Shown: piece after piece, positions 58,384-64,000 of the stretch
How positions within the stretch are numbered: the stretch's first letter is position 1
Layout of the letters: each line of letters begins with the position of its first letter
Translations under genes and position numbers: made by a program
Notes under the pieces: model-generated
The model's input: only the letters and a program-made list of their open reading frames with translations
Database searches by the model: none
Told to the model about the DNA's origin: nothing
DNA from: Phoma sp. XZ068
Lineage: Eukaryota > Ascomycota > Dothideomycetes > Pleosporales > Didymellaceae
Length of the DNA stretch: 64,000 bases
Direction: 5' to 3'
Assembly (NCBI GenBank): GCA_004835665.1
Contig: RBKR01000016.1
Coordinates: 372,001 to 436,000 of the forward strand

Positions 58384-59163
58384 TCAGAACAGGCCGATGC
58401 GTGGTCGCCAGTCAGTCTCGGCCGCAGTTTTAGGGTTGACTATGATGTGGTATGGGAAGGGGTTGGCGTCAGTGGTCGTGATGGGAGGAATATGGTCTTT
58501 GTCGCGGTTCACAATGCCGATGATCTTGTGTGCGGCCTTTTCGAGCGACTTGGTCATGGCGCGGCGGACTTTGATGACATCTGTAAAAGGCAATCAGTAA
58601 TATCCTGTCGTCGTGGAAGCTTGCAGGCGTACCAGCTTCCGTGCGTGGCTGAGCAAGCGTGACGTCCAGCGTCCACTGCTCCCAACAGACATCCTCGTCT
58701 GCTTTGCCGAAGAAGTACGTCTTTCTCCTTCTCTTCTCGAAAAACTGAACGACAAGCTGCCCTCGTCCTCTCTGCTGGTGCGCGCTGTCTATAGCTCGTA
58801 CCAAAGCTATCGTCCTCTGGTCGATCAGGGTTTCGAGATCGACATCGTCGATGGCAGGGAGAGTAAGGTCGAGCAGGTCGCGGGTGAGAGGTGATATGGA
58901 GGTGAAGTAGCGGTGGAAGAAGATGGTGTGCAGAATAGCTATGGCAAAGTCAGTAACCGCTGGTTCTCTTGGGGTTCTCTATATGTCCGGGCGGACGGGA
59001 AAGTGGGGGCGCAGTCCCCAGACCCCGTTGCAAGCATGACAGAAGTCTGGAAACATCCAGGGTATGTGTATGGCAAGTGTGGCTCACCCTTCACTACGTC
59101 CTTCACGCACGCCAGGTCCGCGAAGATCTCGAGATTGTACTCGGGGCGCCGGCGTTGTTCCAT
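58384..59163 (-). CDS. atg101: Autophagy-related protein Atg101
   Basis: Complement(58384..58580, 58633..58938, 59088..59163), 192 residues; introns of 149 and 52 nt keep phase. The protein opens with PEYNLEIFADLACVKDVVKA and continues with ILHTIFFHRYFTSISP, KTYFFGKADEDVCWEQWTLD and, near the end, HIPPITTTDANPFPY (157-171). The ending WRPRIGLF also fits. These blocks and the total length match Atg101, a HORMA-fold protein that pairs with Atg13 in the Atg1/ULK autophagy-initiation complex. Budding yeast lacks it, while fission yeast, filamentous fungi and animals keep it. An uninterrupted reading of the last two exons is broken by the 52-nt intron (GTACGC..TTACAG). A TATA-like sequence lies 127 bp upstream of the ATG. 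Confidence 0.92.
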
Positions 59164-59939
59164 GCTGGCATCAGCAGTTTCGCTGCCGGTACCACGCCAC
59201 GCGGCGTTCCCTCTCTATTCTGCCGCAACAAGGCGGTTGTGGGTCGAACAGGCTCCGAGTGTCTAGTGTGCAAAGGCGAAGGTTGTGCGTATATAGAGGC
59301 GTGATGTGAACAAGTGCAGGTGTTGGGGTAGAGGGGTTCGCCGTGGTCATGATCTGCCGCGGGGGCCCGCTAGTTCTTCCTCTGACAGCCATCAACAGCC
59401 ACCGCCTATCAGAAACTGCCCGAATCCATTCTTCACGGAGCAACCCAGCCACGGTCTTAGCTCAGCCACTTTAAGGCGATGACGTTTGCAAGCACTGTTT
59501 GCCGCCGACACATCACCTGCCTGCCGGACAAGCATCACGGTACCGTCGGGCCTTGAAGCAGCTTGCTTGCAGCCGGCTCGCTGGACAGCAGTGGAAGTCA
59601 TCCGCTTACGGACGGCCCGTGAACGCCCTTTCTCACCCAAAGGGTAGCGCTAGACGCTACTTTGACATAATTGTTGTACGTATATAGGTAAGCGTCCTGT
59701 TAGACAGAACACCCGTTCAGCCACGTGTAGCCGCGGTGCACGAAACATCTCTACTGATGTATTCCACCAACGCAGATGCCTAACGCATCGGTGACTGTTC
59801 TTCAACTAGCCGGCACATCACCACGGACATCGGAGCCTGGAACCCTACACGGCAACTAACCATGCAGATCCTTAGACGTCTTCCCTAGCTCCACACTGCT
59901 CCTAGTTTCGTTGCGAATGTGAAGGTGCCACTGTGTTGC
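59164..59939. other. Intergenic: atg101 promoter and 3' side of the transporter gene
   Basis: 776 bases between two minus-strand genes. They contain the TATA-like element listed separately. No further gene was seen. Confidence 0.5.
59290..59295 (-). promoter_or_regulatory. TATA-like element upstream of atg101
   Basis: TATATA lies 127 bp upstream of the atg101 start on the minus strand, a distance that suits a fungal promoter with a leader of some 60-100 nt. It is identified by sequence and position only. Confidence 0.35.
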
Positions 59940-61750
59940 TCACGGTGTGACGGCATCAGAGACCCGACCGTGGCTCTGCTTCTCGCCAAGAATCTCCAAA
60001 CCACCATCTTCATCATCAAAGAACCCATATTGACGCTGCATCTGCTCGATGCCATGTTCGTCCAAGTATGGCAACTCCTTGGCAGCCTTGACATAGTTCA
60101 TGTTCTCGACATGGCCCTTGGCAAAGATCAAGTCGATCTCCTCAAGCGAACGCCTTGCAGTCTCTGGGTAGTATATGTAAATAAAAGGCAGGAAGCACGC
60201 GTTGACGACGGCGAAGAAGAGGTATGTTCCCCAGCCTGTACGTGTTAGCCTGTGTCCGTTGTCACTATCGCACCTGGGAATTCACTTACCAATGTTGTCG
60301 ATCATGACTGGAGTTATCATGACGACGACAAAGTTGAAAAGCCAGTTGGTGCATGTCGATACAGCGTTCGCCTTGCCACGGGTCTTGACTGGGTTCACCT
60401 CGGCTGGGTATAACCATGGAAGAGGCAACCACGTAGCGCCGAAGAAAGCGATGTACGTGAACAAGCCAACGGCAGCGCCTTTAGCGGCATCCATGTTACC
60501 TGGAATCAGCGCTCCGAACACAATGACCATCGATAAGCCTGGGGCATGTCAATACTTTTATCAGTCATTGGAATGAGCTCGTAGAACTTACATTGCCCAA
60601 CAGTGCCAATAAGGAACAGGTTGCGGCGGCCGACACGCTCGATGATAAACCAAGAAGTAGTCGCGAAGATGGAGTAGACAATCATGTTGACGCCGCCAAG
60701 TAGTAGCGACATCTCGTGAGACTGCCCAATCGACTGCTCAAACAGAATCGGGAAGTAATAGATAACCGCATTGCAGCCACCAATCTGTTGCATCAATTGA
60801 GACGAAGCTCCAAGCATCATGCGTCGGAAATGTTGCGTCTTGCCGTTGGTAAATAAAGCGCTGAACGGTGTATTACCGCCCTTGTGGCCAGAGGCACGGA
60901 GCGAGTCCATGATAATGTGTGCTTCGAGGCGGGTTTCCTCTGCGTCCATCCTGTATCCGCGTAGTGCTGCAATGACCTTGATTGCATCCTCATGGCGATC
61001 TTTGCTCAGCAGCCAACGGGGCGACTCGGGCAGAAACAATGGGCCAATCAAGATGACCAGAGCGAATGAAATCTGAAAGGCAATAGGGAAACGCCAGGTG
61101 AGCTGGTCAGGACCATACGAGCAACCATAGTCGGTCCAGTACGCAATTAGTGTGCCGAAGGCAATGACACCACCTTCGATGCAAATCAACAAGCCTCGAT
61201 TTGAGGTCTTGGAACATTCCGCTTGGTAAGTTGGAATCGTCGCTGTGTTCATGCCGTTACCGACACCCTATGCATAAGTAATTAGTATCTACATCCGAGC
61301 AAGTAAGTGTGTGACCTTACAGTTATCGTTCTTCCCAAGATGAATTGCGCGCCAGCATGGTACCCCTTGATTGGAGTGATCTGAATGATCGTACCAAGGA
61401 TCATGATGACCGCACCTGTCATGATGGCTCTACGACGACCAAGAGTGTCGCCGTAAAGAAGCATTGTGACAGCGCCAGCGAGACAACCAATCTCATAGAT
61501 CGCAGTAACAAAGCCTTTCCAGGTTGAGTTGTACAGAATTTCCGGAAAGTAAGCGTTGAACGGCGTGGCTGAGATGATGCCTGACATGACGCCCTCTGTA
61601 TGCATTTTAGCAGGAATCTCGACGAGAGAGCATTTACTGACGATCATAACCAAAAAGGAGAAAGCCGGTTGTAGCAACTACAGACACAGCAGTGCTTAAC
61701 GGCCTGCCCGTCAGCCCCATAAATCGGGGGTGCTGAGCATCGTCCGACAT
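59940..61750 (-). CDS. MFS sugar transporter (STL1/HXT-like)
   Basis: Complement(59940..60235, 60290..60538, 60592..61267, 61321..61595, 61642..61750), 534 residues; all four introns are 46-54 nt and keep phase. Family landmarks appear in order: GFLLFGYDQGVMSGII at the first helix, GDTLGRRRAIMTGA in the loop after helix 2, GVGNGMNTATIPTYQAECSK, PESPRWLL (208-215), QQIGGCNAVIYYFPILF, ERVGRRNLFLIG, LPWLYPAEVNPVKTRGKANA, and PETARRSLEEIDLIF after helix 12. Twelve membrane helices are expected. These are the signatures of the MFS sugar porter family, plasma-membrane uniporters or proton symporters. The Q-Q-I-G-G-C-N helix fits hexose or polyol carriers, but the substrate cannot be told. The start ATG at 61750 gives a normal short N-terminus; an upstream in-frame ATG at 61870 would add 40 residues. 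Confidence 0.92.
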
Positions 61751-62832
61751 CTTGGCTTCCTCGACAGATAAATGTGGAACTGTGGAAAGACGCAGTCCAC
61801 TATTAGATTGTGAGGTGCGTTTGATCTGGGGAAAAATGGGTTTGTACAATCTCCCCACAGCGGGGGACACGAAACTCTTATTCTGTGCGCAGATCTCCCC
61901 AGATCTCTATTTACTTGGTAGCGCGGGCAGTGTGTACTATCCTGGTACAAGGATTGCACGCTGCATGAGGCGTGGTCCGACAATGCAACGTCATCCCCCA
62001 ATGATGCTGATGATACATGCCGCGGCCCCTCCTAACCACCACGTTGGAATCTCAACGCTGCATAGGAGTTGGTCAGAAAGGTGTGGTAGGTACAGTGTAC
62101 CGAGGCATGACCGCTCGGAATTACCCTTTGAGGCATATGAGGTCAAGCTTGGGTGAGGCACCAAGCCTCAACGGGCCAGCAGCGGGATGGCGTTGCAGAT
62201 CTCTTGGGCGCAAAGAAAGCCTCACACCGCGAGTCGATGGGCGTTAGTTATATGCTTTACAGGATACCCTTGTACTCTTGCAGGCCTTTCACAATGAGGA
62301 CGTTGTGGGCTTGAGGTGAACTGGGCACACACAATCACAATGGTTGTGGATATGGAACTGGAAGGATGGTCTTGTAAGCGGCGGCGGCCTCGTTGATGCT
62401 CGACATGGTGCGACACGCAGGGGTGAGGGCCCAAGATATATCGTAGGTAGTCCAGCGGCGATTCTTTCCTCAAAGTGTGACCCTGCACGGGCAAATGGCC
62501 CAATTTGTGATGGTCAGATCTACCTTGTGAGCGGCAGTTGCCCGCACGTGAAGGAAGCACAGCTTGGCTTGTGAAGATTGAGGTTGAATTTGCCTCATGC
62601 TAGCTTGGCTCTGGCATTGCAAGAACTGCGAGGAGCGTGAGCGAGGAGTTCGTGTAAAGTTGACCTATGATCCGAAGGCGATGTACTAACTAACGGGCGC
62701 GGAGACGGGTCGCGTGTGGATTTCGTGGGGAAAGAGCAGCCGCTAAGATCGCGGGCCATCGATCACCGAAACTCACCCGAGTCGACGCGCGAAAAGACGC
62801 GCCGGGGCAACAAACAGCAGCACGACAACGCC
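61751..62832. promoter_or_regulatory. Divergent upstream region of the sugar transporter and orc2
   Basis: 1082 bp between divergent start codons. The promoters of both genes must lie here. Open frames inside are short and without known motifs. No clear TATA box or repeated operator was noticed. Confidence 0.45.
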
Positions 62833-64000
62833 ATGGTCAGCATCAAGCGCAGACGAGACGACAGCGAAGAGGAAGGCACACCGCGCAAGATACGCGCCCA
62901 CATTGCCGACGAGGATGCCACGGCCACGGCTACAGACTCGGACGCTCTCGAAGCGCAGACGCCGTCACGACGGGGCAGGAACCAGCTCTTGTCAGACTTT
63001 GGCACTCCCAAGTCGATCTTGAAGAAGGTCGGGACGACCAACGGTGCGAACGGCGCAACGCCAAAGTCGACCCGAAAGCTGCTCTTCGAGACGCCTACAA
63101 AATCTGTGGACGACCACATACCTGGCGGCACGCCGACCATTGTTCGCAATGCCGACCGCAGCGCCAGAAAAAAGACCAACCGCCGCATTCTCGAGCGCAC
63201 ACTCAACGGCGAGGCGAGCGATGAAGAGGTGCTCGATGAGGAGGACTTACTAGCAGACCAGATTCTGGAAGCAGAGGGCGGCGCAGTGGAGACCGTCGAG
63301 GACATACCGCAACCTGAAGTGCCTGTGCCAGAGACAACGCCCAAACGTGGCAGGGGACGGCCAAAGGGCTCAGGAAAGAAGAAGCCCAAGTCGCCCACGC
63401 CACCGACAGAGCTGCCGCCACACGAGGAGTATTTCTGGCAGAACAGACTTGGTGGACTGAAGACTTCGAACAATACCCTCTCTGCACAAAGTCTGCTTAA
63501 TCATGACGAGTACTTCCATGCCATATCGAGCTATCACGATCGCCATGAGCCCGAGATGGACTTCCTCTTGGACCTGCACAGCCGTGCCTTCGATCAGTGG
63601 ATATTTGAGCTAGCAGAGGGCTTCAACGTTTGCCTTTACGGCTACGGGTCGAAACGCGCAATAATTGATATGTTCGTCGCACACCTCTATCGACACCTGA
63701 AAGAAACAACACCCTACACGAGCTCGAGAATGACCCCGAGGATAGCTGTGATCAACGGCTACGCTGCGGGTACCACTATGAAGGAGCTCCTGACAACCAT
63801 TGCATCGATTGCTTTACCATCGACCACGAAGCTGCCCAATCAGCCGGCTGTACTGCTTGACTTTGTGCTTGAGCATCTGTCAGCCAATCAACCTCCGCAT
63901 CCAATACCCGTTGTCCTGAACTCCATCGACTCGCCGTATCTGCGGAAATCTCCGACGCCATCGATGCTGGCCCGCCTTGCTGCACACCCATCCATCAACC
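62833..64000 (+). CDS. orc2: Origin recognition complex subunit 2 (ORC2), N-terminal part
   Basis: The frame is open from ATG 62833 to the right edge, so 389 codons are visible. Residues 1-195 are disordered and basic: a possible nuclear localisation signal at the start (KRRRDDSEEE), several TP sites (CDK-like), and an AT-hook-like GRGRPK at 173-178 followed by a Lys-rich run. The ORC2 domain begins at about 199 with YFWQNRLGGLKTSNNTLSAQ, then HDEYFHAISSYHDRHEPEMD and FNVCLYGYGSKRAIIDMFVA. The last contains the degenerate AAA+-like G-Y-G-S-K motif of ORC2, which lacks a working P-loop. VINGYAAGTTMKELLTTIA follows. ORC2 is a core part of the complex that marks replication origins. No intron is needed in the visible part. 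Confidence 0.94.
   Translation, partial: MVSIKRRRDDSEEEGTPRKIRAHIADEDATATATDSDALEAQTPSRRGRNQLLSDFGTPKSILKKVGTTNGANGATPKSTRKLLFETPTKSVDDHIPGGTPTIVRNADRSARKKTNRRILERTLNGEASDEEVLDEEDLLADQILEAEGGAVETVEDIPQPEVPVPETTPKRGRGRPKGSGKKKPKSPTPPTELPPHEEYFWQNRLGGLKTSNNTLSAQSLLNHDEYFHAISSYHDRHEPEMDFLLDLHSRAFDQWIFELAEGFNVCLYGYGSKRAIIDMFVAHLYRHLKETTPYTSSRMTPRIAVINGYAAGTTMKELLTTIASIALPSTTKLPNQPAVLLDFVLEHLSANQPPHPIPVVLNSIDSPYLRKSPTPSMLARLAAHPSIN

Noticed and set aside
1..64000. CRISPR arrays, bacterial operons, plasmid origins or prophage features
   Set aside because: None was seen. The gene structure is eukaryotic throughout, and no interspersed direct-repeat array is present.

Overview
The window looks like nuclear DNA of a filamentous ascomycete, most likely a dothideomycete close to the Pleosporales. 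The grounds are: protein genes on both strands, short introns (about 44-75 nt) with GT..AG ends and CTAAC/CTGAC-like branch sites, a split nuclear tRNA gene, and families typical of Pezizomycotina (AZF1-type zinc finger, ATG101, Pet127, DUF2015, DUF2841, ribosomal eL28). The class and order are inferred; I could not run any search. Exon joins were worked out by hand from splice signals, reading phase and remembered family patterns.

Layout. 1-1.8 kb: the 3' part of an ACC-synthase-like aminotransferase and an F-box/2EXR-like protein. 1.8-7.1 kb: no gene I can support. 7.1-8.6 kb: a five-exon C2H2 zinc-finger regulator of AZF1 type. 8.6-15.9 kb: gene-poor, with what look like decayed genes, above all a piece of a class V (GH18) chitinase at 15.2-15.7 kb with an in-frame stop. 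15.9-19.7 kb: a small unknown protein and a 743-residue conserved fungal protein. 20.5-24 kb: a compact housekeeping block with tom7 and the SF3B4/Hsh49 splicing factor head to head, then a DUF2015 membrane protein and ribosomal protein eL28 head to head. 25-31.7 kb: a small membrane protein, a UBA-like ubiquitin-related protein and mitochondrial Pet127, all on the minus strand. 32.6-42.3 kb: a 1219-residue PH-plus-LRR protein and a Ycf1-like ABCC transporter, both on the plus strand. 42.3-46.1 kb: no supported gene. 46.1-53.7 kb: a DUF2841 protein and the mRNA export factor Sac3. 54.5 kb: tRNA-Ala(AGC) with an intron. 55.6-61.8 kb, minus strand: an orphan membrane protein with a large ectodomain, ATG101 and a sugar transporter. 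62.8 kb to the edge: the N-terminal part of ORC2.

The genes do not form one pathway or a biosynthetic cluster. They are mostly single-copy cell functions: mitochondrial import and RNA turnover, splicing, translation, mRNA export, autophagy, replication and transport. The less ordinary parts are the gene-poor tract with relics between 8.6 and 17 kb, the microexons in tom7 and the ABC transporter, the split tRNA-Ala, a conserved-looking kinase-site linker in the Ycf1-like pump, and two large proteins of unknown role (PH-LRR and the ectodomain protein).
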